A DNA stretch of 33,296 bases from IMG/VR virus record IMGVR_UViG_3300044634_002449, positions 1-33,296 of that record; one strand, 5' to 3'. The notes beneath the pieces are model-generated. The model was not told the origin of the DNA. It saw only the letters and a list, made by a program, of their open reading frames with translations, and ran no database searches. This DNA comes from a virus. Both the position numbers and the translations under genes were made by a program. Of this stretch, positions 4,076 through 12,696 are shown piece after piece. Positions within the stretch are counted from its first letter, which is position 1. The number at the start of each line of letters is the position of its first letter.

Positions 4076-6010
4076 ATGTCAAGAACTATTAAAAACCCTT
4101 ATGAAAATTTTATTGCATTGTCAAGATATGCACGATGGATTCCAGAAGATAATCGTCGTGAAACATGGGGGGAAACTGTAGATAGATATTTTGACTACAT
4201 GTTAGAGCATTTAAAAAATAATAACAACTATATTCCAGATTTAAAATTAGTAGAAGAATTAAAAGAAGCAGTATATAATCGCAATGTTATGCCATCAATG
4301 AGATCGGTTATGACAGCAGGTGCCGCTTTAGATAGAGATCATGTAGCAGGATATAACTGCTCATTTATCCCAGTAGATTCACCAAGATCGTTTGACGAGA
4401 CAATGTATATACTTATGTGTGGCACTGGAGTAGGATTCTCTGTTGAATATAAATACGTTAACAAACTTCCTTCCATCCCAGAATCTTTTGAAAAGTCTAC
4501 AACCATTATTGTTGTTGAGGATTCTAAGTCTGGTTGGGCAAAAGCATTTCGTGAACTACTTGCACTTCTTTGGTCTGGCCAAATTCCTTCAATTGACGTA
4601 AGCAAGCTTCGTCCAGCAGGTGCAAGACTTAAGACTATGGGTGGAAGATCATCAGGACCGCAACCTTTAGTAAACCTATTTGATTTTACAATTGCAAAAT
4701 TTAAAACAGCGGCAGGTAGATCATTTAAACCAATTGAGGCACATGACATTATGTGCAAGATTGGAGAGATTGTAGTAGTTGGTGGAGTTAGAAGATCTGC
4801 ATTAATTTCTCTTTCTAATATTAATGATATTGAAATGGCACAAGCAAAAACTGGTAATTGGTGGGAACACAATCCACAACGTGCCCTTTCCAACAACTCT
4901 GTTGCGTATTCTCGCAAGCCAGAGATGGAGCAATTTATTGCAGAATGGAAATCGCTTTATGACTCAAAATCTGGAGAGCGTGGAATATACAATGTTGCAG
5001 CAGCACAAAAGCAAGCAGCAAAGTATGGACGCAGGGATCCTGAAATACATTATGGAACCAACCCTTGTTCGGAAATTATTCTCCGTCCTTATCAGTTTTG
5101 TAATCTTTCAGAAGTCGTACTACGTGAAAACGATACAAAGAAAGATATTGAAAGGAAAGTAGAGCTAGCCACTATTCTTGGAACATGGCAAGCAACCCTA
5201 ACAGACTTTAAGTATCTTCGCAAAATTTGGAAAGACAATACAGAGGAAGAAAGATTACTTGGAGTTTCTCTTACTGGTCAATTCGGACATAAGTTTATGT
5301 CTGGAAAAGAAGACCTAGTATCCCTAGAAGCATTCTTGATGACTCTCAGAGAAAAGGCTAGAGAGACAAATAAAAAAGAAGCGGGAAAGATTGGTATTCC
5401 AGAGTCTGCAGCTATTACATGCGTAAAGCCTTCTGGCACAGTATCTCAATTAGTTGGAGTATCTTCAGGAATGCATGCATGGCATTCTCCATATTACATT
5501 CGTACAGTTCGTGGTTCAAAAGGTGATCCAATATCTACATTCTTAAAAGAAGTTGGAATCCCAGTAGAAGATGATGTTATGAAGCCAAATGATACTTACG
5601 TATTTTCATTTCCAGTAAAAGCTCCAGAAGGTGCTGTAGTTAGAAATGATTTAACAGCAATTGAGCATTTAAATATTTGGCTAGTTTACCAACGTGCATG
5701 GTGTGAACACAAGCCTTCTATTACAGTTTCAGTAAAAGAAGATGAATGGATGGACGTAGGAGCTTGGGTATATAAGAATTTTGACGAAGTTTCTGGAATA
5801 TCATTTTTACCACATTCAGATCACTCATATAAGCAAGCTCCATACCAAGAAGTTTCAAAAGAAGAGTATGAGGAACTATTAAATAAAATGCCAGAGTCTA
5901 TTAGATGGGAAGATTTATCTTTTTATGAAACAGAAGATGGAACATCTACAAATGCCACCCTGGCATGCAGTTCAGACGGCAACTGCGAACTTGTAGACAT
6001 TTCTGTATAA
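4076..6010 (+). CDS. nrdJ: Adenosylcobalamin-dependent ribonucleotide reductase (class II)
   Basis: This 644-aa enzyme converts ribonucleoside triphosphates to deoxynucleotides for phage DNA synthesis using a cobalamin-derived radical, so it needs neither oxygen nor a second subunit. It matches the monomeric Lactobacillus-type class II enzyme carried by many phages. Key cysteines are visible: C95 in YNCSF, the radical-site C331 in NPCSE, and C342 in FCNLSE, eleven residues later as in the family, so the active-site disulfide pair would be C95 and C342. A C-terminal C631-x5-C637 pair fits the re-reducing tail. It is shorter than the roughly 740-aa bacterial prototype, as is usual in phages. 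The host or environment must supply B12. It has its own promoter. No thioredoxin or glutaredoxin gene is adjacent. Confidence 0.95.
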   Translation: MSRTIKNPYENFIALSRYARWIPEDNRRETWGETVDRYFDYMLEHLKNNNNYIPDLKLVEELKEAVYNRNVMPSMRSVMTAGAALDRDHVAGYNCSFIPVDSPRSFDETMYILMCGTGVGFSVEYKYVNKLPSIPESFEKSTTIIVVEDSKSGWAKAFRELLALLWSGQIPSIDVSKLRPAGARLKTMGGRSSGPQPLVNLFDFTIAKFKTAAGRSFKPIEAHDIMCKIGEIVVVGGVRRSALISLSNINDIEMAQAKTGNWWEHNPQRALSNNSVAYSRKPEMEQFIAEWKSLYDSKSGERGIYNVAAAQKQAAKYGRRDPEIHYGTNPCSEIILRPYQFCNLSEVVLRENDTKKDIERKVELATILGTWQATLTDFKYLRKIWKDNTEEERLLGVSLTGQFGHKFMSGKEDLVSLEAFLMTLREKARETNKKEAGKIGIPESAAITCVKPSGTVSQLVGVSSGMHAWHSPYYIRTVRGSKGDPISTFLKEVGIPVEDDVMKPNDTYVFSFPVKAPEGAVVRNDLTAIEHLNIWLVYQRAWCEHKPSITVSVKEDEWMDVGAWVYKNFDEVSGISFLPHSDHSYKQAPYQEVSKEEYEELLNKMPESIRWEDLSFYETEDGTSTNATLACSSDGNCELVDISV

Positions 6011-6022
6011 TAGGTATATAAT
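5994..6022 (+). promoter_or_regulatory. Promoter inside the end of nrdJ driving the holin-like gene
   Basis: TAGACA (5994-5999), 17-nt spacer, TATAAT (6017-6022). The predicted RNA starts near 6029, at the base of a GGGT-AAC-ACCC hairpin (6031-6041). A second small hairpin, CCTA-GAAA-TAGG (6061-6072), overlaps the start of the AGGAGG ribosome site at 6070-6075. Confidence 0.55.
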
Positions 6023-6081
6023 AAAGATTGGGGTAACACCCAAAATTCCTGGGCGCAATGCCTAGAAATAGGAGGATCTAC

Positions 6082-6306
6082 ATGACAAAAGATCTTAAAA
6101 GAAACGGACTAGTAGAAATGCAAGAAAAAATTCTAGCAGCGCTAGCAAGTTATGGTCGTCATTTTTTGGGTGCAGCCATTGCTCTTTACATGACTGGCAA
6201 TACTGACCCATCAGATTTGATCAAGGGTGGAATAGCGGCTTGCTTGCCAGTTATTCTTAAAGCACTTAATACCAACGAGCCATCTTTCGGCTTTACAAAG
6301 AAGTAA
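6082..6306 (+). CDS. Holin-like small membrane protein
   Basis: The 74-aa product has a charged, amphipathic N-terminus (about 1-30), then two hydrophobic stretches, about residues 33-44 (FLGAAIALYMT) and 53-67 (GGIAACLPVILKAL), joined by a short polar turn. This size and topology fit a phage holin, which would permeabilise the membrane for lysis, but no holin family signature is certain. The start is ATG 6082 with AGGAGG 6 nt upstream; an earlier in-frame ATG at 6058 would place the ribosome site inside the gene. It is separated from the lysin by nrdJ. A virion or membrane-remodelling role remains possible. Confidence 0.5.
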   Translation: MTKDLKRNGLVEMQEKILAALASYGRHFLGAAIALYMTGNTDPSDLIKGGIAACLPVILKALNTNEPSFGFTKK

Positions 6307-6328
6307 TTCTTAAAATCAATTAGGACGG

Positions 6329-6358
6329 CTCCTGTGCTAAAATAGGCATAGGAGTTTT
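6329..6358 (+). terminator. Intrinsic terminator with a -10 box in its loop
   Basis: CTCCTGTGC (6329-6337) pairs with GCATAGGAG (6346-6354) as a 9-bp stem with one G-T wobble, then TTTT (6355-6358). The 8-nt loop starts with TAAAAT, preceded by TGC, forming an extended -10 (6335-6343) expected to start RNA near 6350 for the next gene. Terminator and promoter therefore share the same bases. Confidence 0.6.
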
Positions 6359-6380
6359 CCTATTTTAGGAGATTTTGCAA

Positions 6381-6728
6381 ATGGCAGGACAGAAAAATTT
6401 TGAAGTAGATCAAAATACCACTTTCTCTTTTATTGTAGAATATAAGGACAGTGAGGGTAATCCCATTGATCTAGATGGCGCAACAGCAAAACTACAGGTT
6501 AGAGACACTAAGGGTGGATCAAAACTTGCATTTAGCTTAACGTCACCAAATGGTGGAATTATAATAGATGCCCCCAATGGTAAATTAACATGCAAAATGA
6601 CCCCAACCCAAACAAACAAGTTGTTTTATCCAAAATCTTCATATGACTTAATGATTACAGATTCTAATTTAAATAAGACAAAGCTTATTGAAGGATTTTT
6701 AACATTAAGTAGATCGGTAACAATATAA
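6381..6728 (+). CDS. Small virion protein with an immunoglobulin-like beta domain
   Basis: The 115-aa protein begins MAGQKNFEVDQ and reads as one beta sandwich: NTTFSFIVEYKDSEGNPIDL then alternating strands such as AKLQVRD and SYDLMITD. It resembles the N-terminal beta domain of phage baseplate upper proteins, in which such units form attachment platforms. ATG 6381 is chosen because AGGAGA lies 8 nt upstream; a TTG two codons earlier is less likely. Its TAA stop overlaps the next ATG by 1 nt. It opens the long virion gene block, so a tail or baseplate role is inferred from fold and position. Confidence 0.6.
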   Translation: MAGQKNFEVDQNTTFSFIVEYKDSEGNPIDLDGATAKLQVRDTKGGSKLAFSLTSPNGGIIIDAPNGKLTCKMTPTQTNKLFYPKSSYDLMITDSNLNKTKLIEGFLTLSRSVTI

Positions 6729-7165
6729 TGTCAGAAACAGTAATTGTAACCGAAAATATAAATAAGGTAGTAATTGGTTCCCCAGGAACCCAAGGTCCTA
6801 GAGGTAAATCTATCCTCAATGGAAACGGTGTCCCAGCAGACAACCTTGGCACTGAGGGAGATTTTTATTACGATAAACTTACAACAAGATTTTATGGTCC
6901 AAAACCACAAGAAACATCATGGGCTGGAGCCACCAACTATTTATTAAGCACAAGCACATTAACCTATCCATTTTCAATTGGTCAGGTTACAGATGAGCAA
7001 ACATACTGGGCACTTGAAATAACCCATAATATGGGATATAACCCAAATGTGACTGTAAAAAATAGCGCTGGCGACATATTAGAAACAGGAATAGATTATA
7101 ATAGTATTAACAAAATTACACTGACAATGGCTCAACCATTCGGTGGGATAGCTTACCTATCTTAA
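6728..7165 (+). CDS. Short fibre protein with a collagen-like start
   Basis: The 145-aa product has a short collagen-like GTQGPRGK stretch at about residues 19-26, a central linker, and a C-terminal beta domain with THNMGYNPNVTVKNSAGD near residues 98-115. A related THNLG domain closes the next gene (7180-8589), suggesting both end in the same trimer-capping or receptor-binding unit. Collagen-like GXY runs in phages form trimeric shafts. It starts at the base overlapping the previous stop and ends 14 nt before the next gene, with AAAGGAG between. A small tail-fibre or tip protein is the best reading. Confidence 0.65.
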   Translation: MSETVIVTENINKVVIGSPGTQGPRGKSILNGNGVPADNLGTEGDFYYDKLTTRFYGPKPQETSWAGATNYLLSTSTLTYPFSIGQVTDEQTYWALEITHNMGYNPNVTVKNSAGDILETGIDYNSINKITLTMAQPFGGIAYLS

Positions 7166-7179
7166 AGGAGAAATAGAAA

Positions 7180-8589
7180 ATGGCAAGATTATTTGTAACT
7201 GATATCAATCTTAATAAGAATGAACTTCAGAACGCCAGAATTCAGGGATTAAGCTCAGCCCCATCAGCCCCTGTAACTGGACAGATTTATTATAACAACG
7301 CAGAAAATGTAATGTACTATTACAATGGACTAGCTTCACCAAACGGTCCATGGGTGCCAATGAATGGATCTGAAGAGGTTATTCAAGACATAATTGGTTC
7401 ATCGGTATTAGGTGGAACAGGATTAACTGCAACATATACTGATTCTACAGGAACCACAACTATTGATTTAGACGACACAACGGTAACAGCTGGTTCGTAT
7501 GGTTCTACAACTGAAATTCCAACATTTACAGTTGATGCTCAAGGTCGTTTAACTGCAGCAGGAACAGTAAGCGTAGCAACTCAATTAAACATAAATGCAG
7601 ATGCAACTCAGGCTACAATTGATCTTTTAACTGACACGCTAATTATTAATGGCGGAGAAGGAATAGATACATCTTTTACTGGAGACACACTAACAATTTC
7701 TGGAGAAAATGCATCTACATCTAATAAAGGTATTGCCTCATTTAACTCAGATGACTTTGACACAACAGATGGACACGTAGACTTAGAAGATACAGTTGTT
7801 AAAACAATTACGACTGACTCTGGAGCACTTACACCATCAGGACACGGCCTATCAATTCTTGGCGGAGAAGGACTTGATGTAACACACACTGGAACATCAA
7901 TTACAGTATCTGGAGAAGATGCAACAACTACCAATAAAGGTATTGCATCTTTTGAAACTGAAGACTTTACCGTAACATCTGGTGCAGTATCTATCAAGAA
8001 TGTAAACCTTGGAACACAAACTACAGGTGATTATGTAGCTAATATTACTGGAACAGATAACGAAGTAACAGTTAGCCCAACTTCTGGAGAAGGTACTTCA
8101 GTAACAATTGGCCTTCCAGATGATGTAACAATTGCAAATAATTTAAATGTTGGCGGAAACCTTAATGTAACTGGAACAATTAACTCAGTAAATACCACTC
8201 AGGTAAATATTGTTGATAATAAGATTAATCTTAATACAGACTTTACTGGAACACCAACAGCAGATGCTGGTATCCGTGTAGAGCGTGGAGAAGGCGCAGA
8301 TGTTGAAGTTCTTTGGAACGAATCAGATGATCGCTGGACACTTACAAATAATGGTACAAACTACCATGCAATAACAAGAAAATTCTCAACAACTGTTGGA
8401 AACGCAGTTTTAACACAAATCCCAGTTACACATAATTTAGGTGCCAGGGATGTTACTGTTCAAGTATACGATTCAGCCACCTTTGATACAGTAGAGTGCG
8501 ATGTTGTTAGAACATCCACAGAGATTGTAACTTTAGGATTTACAGTCGCACCTGCTTCTGGAGCATACACGGTAGTAATAGTAGGATAA
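7180..8589 (+). CDS. Tail fibre protein with internal repeats
   Basis: The 469-aa protein has an N-terminal module (about 25-65; TGQIYYNNAENVMYYYNG) that recurs in other fibres here, then two copies of a repeat of about 65-70 residues with NKGIASF and a preceding GGEG(I/L)D motif near residues 155-275, a beta-rich shaft, and a C-terminal THNLGARDVTVQVYDSAT domain (from about 406). Such Thr/Ser-rich repetitive architecture is typical of long trimeric phage tail fibres that reach the host surface. The ATG has AAAGGAG 9 nt upstream. The two DNA copies of the repeat have diverged, so the duplication is not recent. Confidence 0.8.
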   Translation: MARLFVTDINLNKNELQNARIQGLSSAPSAPVTGQIYYNNAENVMYYYNGLASPNGPWVPMNGSEEVIQDIIGSSVLGGTGLTATYTDSTGTTTIDLDDTTVTAGSYGSTTEIPTFTVDAQGRLTAAGTVSVATQLNINADATQATIDLLTDTLIINGGEGIDTSFTGDTLTISGENASTSNKGIASFNSDDFDTTDGHVDLEDTVVKTITTDSGALTPSGHGLSILGGEGLDVTHTGTSITVSGEDATTTNKGIASFETEDFTVTSGAVSIKNVNLGTQTTGDYVANITGTDNEVTVSPTSGEGTSVTIGLPDDVTIANNLNVGGNLNVTGTINSVNTTQVNIVDNKINLNTDFTGTPTADAGIRVERGEGADVEVLWNESDDRWTLTNNGTNYHAITRKFSTTVGNAVLTQIPVTHNLGARDVTVQVYDSATFDTVECDVVRTSTEIVTLGFTVAPASGAYTVVIVG

Positions 8590-8601
8590 AGGGAGCAGTA
8601 A

Positions 8602-8853
8602 ATGTCTGTAAAAAGATTAGTCCCTCTACATGCAGTAGTACTTGACTCAGATCCAATCACTGGACGAATTGGCGATATTTATTATAACAATTCTGAAGAA
8701 GAGCTCAGATATTTTGATGGTTCAGTATGGAATCCAGTCGGTGGAGCAATAACAGGAATACTTGAACATATACACACATATGATGGTGCAATATTTTCTG
8801 TGGAGTCTATTGAGGTTCCAGCTTCTGGTGTTATTGATGGAGGTACTCCATGA
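8602..8853 (+). CDS. 83-aa fibre-associated protein
   Basis: The product carries the short module [20 protein letters not shown] near residues 22-41, followed by a W and VGG, also seen at the start of the preceding fibre and in genes at 13100 and 14967. The rest, ending [18 protein letters not shown], looks like the beginning of a beta shaft with no distal domain. Its stop overlaps the next ATG (ATGA), so the two are probably co-translated and the product may form the base of the following collagen-like fibre. GGGAG precedes the start. No enzymatic motif is visible. Confidence 0.6.
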   Translation: MSVKRLVPLHAVVLDSDPITGRIGDIYYNNSEEELRYFDGSVWNPVGGAITGILEHIHTYDGAIFSVESIEVPASGVIDGGTP

Positions 8854-10781
8854 GCGTAGTAATAAAAACAAAAAGAGGAACCACAGAACAGTGGAATAGC
8901 TCTACAACTCCACTTCAAATTGGAGAACTTGGATTAGACATAACTCTTAATAAATTAAAAGCAGGAAATGGTACCAGTCTTTGGCAAAATCTTCCCTTTC
9001 TTACATCTGATGGTGGCGGAGACACTGGTGATATAACTTTTGACGGAGTTCAAATTATTGGTGCTGGAACAGCATCTGGAGATGGTTACGGACTAGGAAC
9101 ATTAGAGATTGTACCAGATGGAAATATTACTTCAGATCAGTATTTAATTGTTGATCCTACCGCACCAAACCATATCCATATTCGTGCAGGTGGAACACAA
9201 GATGCTTCTACTGCAGACCTATTTCTTGGCGGAGAAAGAAACAATGTTCGTGTTTCAGATGGCGGAAGAATTGTAAGTGTTAGCACAAGACCAAATACAG
9301 TTATTAACACATATACAAATCAAAATACAATAAGTAACACTTCTTTTGTAACAAGTAATACAGCAAATATTTATATAGGGGATACATTATTTTATGTAGG
9401 CGGAGATATAGTAACTGTTGATTCAATTACACAGGACTCACCAAGTGCTGGTCTACAAACTATCACAGCAAACTTAAATGGAGCACCAGCCTCATTTGTT
9501 GCAGGAGAACCGCATATATTTAGCCATGAAGAAGAATTCGAAAATTATTGGCAGTTTGGAGCAGATGGTGTTCTGTCTGGTCCAGCAATGGGTTCAGTTG
9601 CCGTAAATGGACTTTACAATAATTCATCTACAGAAAGCAACCTCTTGTTAGGAAGCTCTGAAAAAATAGTTATCGCTGGAGCCAATGGAGAATTTTTAAA
9701 TGATGCCTCTGTTGCATCAAATCAAATTGCAACTATGGGAGATATTTCAGATGCAAATGATTATACGGACACTGCAATTTCAACTCTTGGAGACACTATA
9801 GATTCTGGATATATTCCTATTACAGAAAAAGGAACTGCTGGAGGAGTAGCATCTTTAGATCTTAGTGGCAAAATTCCATTAGAACAAATTGACACAAGTA
9901 GTCTTATAGGTCCAACAGGACCAACAGGGCCACAAGGCGATATTGGTCCAACGGGAGCAGCTGGTGACGCATTTGGAATTTATTATTTAGGGAATTATAA
10001 TCCATTATCTGGTTACGTACCAGATATTGCAGTAGTAAGAGGTTCAGACGGACAACTGTATCTTGCTAAAGCTAGTGGACAACTGGGCGATCCAATTGAT
10101 TATGTAAGTAATGGACAATGGGAAATATGGATACCTAAAGGACCAACAGGCCCTACAGGCCCATCAGGTGCAGATAGCACAGTTGCAGGCCCATCAGGTC
10201 CATCAGGACCATCAGGTCCACAAGGTGACGCAGGTCCGACAGGACCAACAGGTGCACAAGGTGACGCAGGTCCGACAGGACCAACAGGTGCAGATAGCAC
10301 AGTTCCTGGACCAACAGGACCAACAGGTCCACAAGGTGACGCAGGTCCAACAGGACCAACAGGTCCAACTGGACTACCTGGAGGAATAACTCTTACCGTA
10401 ACAAACTCTGGCAGCGGAGCTTATGTAATAAATGGATCTAATAATCCAACTCTTTCTTTTATTCGTGGACACAGATATATAATTAACGTAAATGCTTCTG
10501 GCCACCCATTTTGGATACAAACAGTTTCAGGCGCTTATAGTTCAGGAAATATTTACAGCACTGGCGTTACAAATGGCGGAACAGATAACGGAACAATTAT
10601 ATTTGAAGTTCCTTATGATGCACCACAACTTTATTATGCATGTCAATTCCACTCATCAATGTCTGGTTCTATAACAGTTTCCGATCTAGGACCATCAGGC
10701 CCATCAGGCCCATCAGGGCCAGCAGGGCCAGCAGGAGGAAGTGAAGGATCAGATATTATGAATATCATGGAAGCATGGTAA
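8850..10781 (+). CDS. Collagen-like tail fibre with a cupredoxin-like domain
   Basis: This 643-aa fibre starts with the attachment module [17 protein letters not shown] ([17 protein letters not shown] at about 26-42), followed by a beta shaft. Collagen-like G-x-y runs occur at about residues 354-370, 430-512 and 612-630. Between the last two is a domain of about 100 residues with the cupredoxin pattern: H552 in SGHPFW, then C598-x2-H601-x2-M604 in [12 protein letters not shown]. His, Cys, His and Met are the ligands of blue-copper proteins, although the H-to-M spacing is shorter than in plastocyanin. The domain could bind copper or be a structural relic. Similar YYxCxxHxxM domains occur, as I recall, in cyanophage virion proteins. 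Its place between collagen arms suggests an exposed fibre knob. Confidence 0.82.
   Translation: MSVVIKTKRGTTEQWNSSTTPLQIGELGLDITLNKLKAGNGTSLWQNLPFLTSDGGGDTGDITFDGVQIIGAGTASGDGYGLGTLEIVPDGNITSDQYLIVDPTAPNHIHIRAGGTQDASTADLFLGGERNNVRVSDGGRIVSVSTRPNTVINTYTNQNTISNTSFVTSNTANIYIGDTLFYVGGDIVTVDSITQDSPSAGLQTITANLNGAPASFVAGEPHIFSHEEEFENYWQFGADGVLSGPAMGSVAVNGLYNNSSTESNLLLGSSEKIVIAGANGEFLNDASVASNQIATMGDISDANDYTDTAISTLGDTIDSGYIPITEKGTAGGVASLDLSGKIPLEQIDTSSLIGPTGPTGPQGDIGPTGAAGDAFGIYYLGNYNPLSGYVPDIAVVRGSDGQLYLAKASGQLGDPIDYVSNGQWEIWIPKGPTGPTGPSGADSTVAGPSGPSGPSGPQGDAGPTGPTGAQGDAGPTGPTGADSTVPGPTGPTGPQGDAGPTGPTGPTGLPGGITLTVTNSGSGAYVINGSNNPTLSFIRGHRYIINVNASGHPFWIQTVSGAYSSGNIYSTGVTNGGTDNGTIIFEVPYDAPQLYYACQFHSSMSGSITVSDLGPSGPSGPSGPAGPAGGSEGSDIMNIMEAW
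10138..10383 (+). repeat. Tandem collagen-coding repeats
   Basis: Nearly exact direct repeats built on CCAACAGGACCAACAGGT-like units encode G-P-T-G-P-T and G-P-Q-G-D-A triplets. A block beginning CAGGTCCGACAGGACCAACA is present twice at about 10230-10295. Such repeats are prone to slippage, so fibre length may vary between relatives. Confidence 0.8.
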
Positions 10782-10785
10782 TCTA

Positions 10786-10800
10786 GGTATAACATATACC
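10786..10800. repeat. Perfect intergenic hairpin GGTATA-ACA-TATACC
   Basis: A 6-bp stem with a 3-nt loop lies between the collagen-like fibre stop (10781) and the next gene. No T run follows, so it is not an intrinsic terminator. It could be an RNA-processing or mRNA-stability element. GGAG near 10818 serves the next gene. Confidence 0.4.
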
Positions 10801-10825
10801 ATAACTCGAAATAATAGGAGAAAAA

Positions 10826-11155
10826 ATGGCAACAATATCAAAACTACTAGCAAGAACAACGTTAAATACTACAAACACAACTGTTTTGTATACCGTTCCT
10901 GCTTCAACAACAACAGTACTTACAAATATTATTATAAGTAATATTTCTGGTTCTGCAGCATCATTTAATTTAACATTACCAGACGCATCTGGAACACAGG
11001 TAGCATTTGCTACATCAGTATCAGTTCCAGCAAACAGCATTGCATCATTTGACCTTAAGCAGGTACTTGGTGGGTCTGGAACTCAAACAGTAATAGGATG
11101 GGCATCTGCCAACTCTGCACTAACAGCACATTTAAGCGGAGTCGAAATATCATAA
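10826..11155 (+). CDS. 109-aa beta-rich virion protein
   Basis: The 109-residue product is a single beta domain with TVLTNIIISNISGSAASFNLTLPDASG in the middle and a C-terminal AHLSGVEIS. The pattern of alternating strands with an N-S/N-x-S-G linker is common in small phage decoration or tail-tip proteins. A ribosome site (GGAG) lies 7 nt upstream of the ATG. It ends 1 nt before the first of four paralogues, with which it is surely co-transcribed. A related single-domain layout occurs at 15267-15581. Exact virion location is not clear. Confidence 0.6.
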   Translation: MATISKLLARTTLNTTNTTVLYTVPASTTTVLTNIIISNISGSAASFNLTLPDASGTQVAFATSVSVPANSIASFDLKQVLGGSGTQTVIGWASANSALTAHLSGVEIS

Positions 11156-11156
11156 C

Positions 11157-11536
11157 ATGGCATATAGTACATTTCCAGCAACTTCTTCAATCATAAAGTC
11201 AGTTCAGAGGGGCTCTACTGCTTCTGCTGGAAACGTAACAATATCACAAGTTAATACTGCAAAATCTTTTATAAATTCATTTTCTACATCATCATCAGGA
11301 AGCGTTGGAACAAACAGCTCAACATCTGGTACATTAACTCCTTCTGGAGGAAACGTTTCAGTTTCATCTCCAAGCTTTAACCCAGCTGGTGGAAGCTTTC
11401 CAAACTATGTAGGTACAAGGTCATATAGTGGTGGATCAACATCTTTAACATCAGCATCATTTGGTGCCTATATAGCAAACTCAACAACAATTACAACAAC
11501 AGGTGCATGTCGTTGGGAAGTAGTGGAGTATGCATA
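11157..11536 (+). CDS. Tandem virion paralogue 1 of 4 (SIQRG/CRWEVVEY family)
   Basis: The 126-aa product has a conserved N-terminal region, IIKSVQRGSTASAGNVTI then TAKSF, a variable Ser/Gly-rich centre, and a conserved end FGAYIANSTTITTTGACRWE followed by VVEYA. The stop codon TAA ends at 11537, overlapping the next ATG. The N-terminal IKSIQRG-type motif is, as I recall, common in phage virion proteins of unknown role. With three neighbours it forms a set of paralogues sharing both ends and differing in the centre, as expected for host-contact proteins diversified by gene duplication. No enzyme motif is visible. Confidence 0.7.
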
Positions 11537-11920
11537 ATGGGATCTAAAATATATCCAGCTGCCTCTTCGCCAATCAAGTCACTTCAAAGAGGCTCTGCAT
11601 CATCATCTGGAAACGTAACAATTTCTTCCGTAAACACTTCTAAATCTTTTGTTAGATCTTTTTCTACAGGATCTACAGGAACAGTTGCTGGAACTGGATC
11701 AACATCTGGAACATATAGCCCATCTGGAGGTAATATATTTGGGCCAGGCGGCGGAGGATTTATTTCAGGTGGAGGATCAGCACCTACTTATTCTGGAACA
11801 CGATCTTTGTCTGCTGGAGGAACATCATTAACTTCCGCAAGATATGGTGCATACTTATCAAACTCAACAACTTTAGTTGTTGACGGAGCATGCAGGTGGG
11901 AGGTTGTTGAGTATAACTAA
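11537..11920 (+). CDS. Tandem virion paralogue 2 of 4
   Basis: The 127-aa product shares PIKSLQRGSASSSGNVTISS and NTSKSF with its neighbours, has a glycine-rich centre (GPGGGGFISGGG), and ends RYGAYLSNSTTLVVDGACRW then EVVEYN. ATG 11537 overlaps the preceding TAA by one base; an upstream in-frame start at 11507 would lie deep in gene 1 and adds residues absent from the other copies. No separate ribosome site is needed if translation is coupled. The glycine-rich centre differs from copies 1 and 4, pointing to diversification there. Confidence 0.7.
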   Translation: MGSKIYPAASSPIKSLQRGSASSSGNVTISSVNTSKSFVRSFSTGSTGTVAGTGSTSGTYSPSGGNIFGPGGGGFISGGGSAPTYSGTRSLSAGGTSLTSARYGAYLSNSTTLVVDGACRWEVVEYN

Positions 11921-12306
11921 TGGCATCTACAATATTCCCACAAACATTGTCACCAATTAAATCTATTCAAAGAGGGTCAACAGCATCTGCTGGTAATATA
12001 ACTATATCTTCTATAAATACATCTAAATCTTTTATTAGATCTTATTCTACTGGTTCAGCAGGAAGCGTAGGAGTTTCTGGTTCTGAATCAGGAACACTAA
12101 GCCCCACTGGATTTTATAATTTTGGTGGAACTGGCGGAGGTAATGCATCTTCAGGTGGTGGAAGTTTTCCAAATTATGCTGGAACAAGATCAAATGGAGC
12201 TGGAGGAACATCAATTACAGTTTCAGAATATGGTGCGTATATAGTTAATTCAACCACAATAACTACAACTGGAGCATGTAGGTGGGAAGTGGTGGAATAC
12301 TCGTAA
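11920..12306 (+). CDS. Tandem virion paralogue 3 of 4
   Basis: The 128-aa product carries PIKSIQRGSTASAGNITISS, NTSKSFIRSYSTG, a variable centre with a GGTGGGNASSGGG stretch, and the common end EYGAYIVNSTTITTTGACRW then EVVEYS. It starts on the last base of the previous stop codon and its own TAA overlaps the ATG of copy 4. At the DNA level all copies still look similar at the ends, so the duplications are probably not very ancient. It is closest by eye to copies 1 and 2 in the tail. Confidence 0.7.
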   Translation: MASTIFPQTLSPIKSIQRGSTASAGNITISSINTSKSFIRSYSTGSAGSVGVSGSESGTLSPTGFYNFGGTGGGNASSGGGSFPNYAGTRSNGAGGTSITVSEYGAYIVNSTTITTTGACRWEVVEYS

Positions 12307-12683
12307 TGTCTATTAAACAATATCCTGAAACTTTACAAGGAGTTAAATCTATTCAAAGAGGTTCGACTGCATCTGCTGGCAATGTAACAATATCTGCAGT
12401 AAATACATCTAAGTCTTTTGTAATTTCATTTTCAACTGGTTCTGCTGGAACAGTAGCAATTAATAGCTCTGAATCTGGAACTCTTACTCCTAATGGAGGA
12501 TCTTGTGCTTCACAAGGAAATGGATCTAATAGCGGAGGGTCCTGGCCAACATATAGCGGGTCAAGAAGTTTATCTGGAGGATCAACATCATTATATTCTG
12601 CGGAATATGGTGCACACTTAACAAATTCAACCACACTTACCACTACTGGTTCTTGTCGGTGGGAAATAGTAGAATACTACTAA
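12306..12683 (+). CDS. Tandem virion paralogue 4 of 4
   Basis: The 125-aa product has GVKSIQRGSTASAGNVTISA, NTSKSF, a short variable centre and the end EYGAHLTNSTTLTTTGSCRW then EIVEYY. Unlike the other three it has an extra cysteine in the centre (GGSCASQGN), so it could form a disulfide with the conserved C in CRWE. ATG 12306 overlaps the previous stop; an earlier in-frame start at 12282 lies inside copy 3. It ends the array, 13 nt before the next gene, which has its own AGAGGAG ribosome site. Confidence 0.7.
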   Translation: MSIKQYPETLQGVKSIQRGSTASAGNVTISAVNTSKSFVISFSTGSAGTVAINSSESGTLTPNGGSCASQGNGSNSGGSWPTYSGSRSLSGGSTSLYSAEYGAHLTNSTTLTTTGSCRWEIVEYY

Positions 12684-12696
12684 GAGGAGAATATAT

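Noticed and set aside
4339-4917. 192-codon - strand frame inside nrdJ
   Set aside because: Antisense to a fully conserved enzyme gene; no start signals.
7608-7997. 129-codon - strand frame inside a tail fibre gene
   Set aside because: Shadow of Thr/Ser/Gly-rich fibre codons, with proline- and valine-rich nonsense composition.
10138-10383. CRISPR-like regular repeats
   Set aside because: Repeats have no unique spacers and are in frame with collagen-coding sequence.
10100-10389. Several frames over the collagen repeats on both strands
   Set aside because: Repetitive DNA gives open repetitive frames in every phase; only the Gly-x-y frame continues into real domains.
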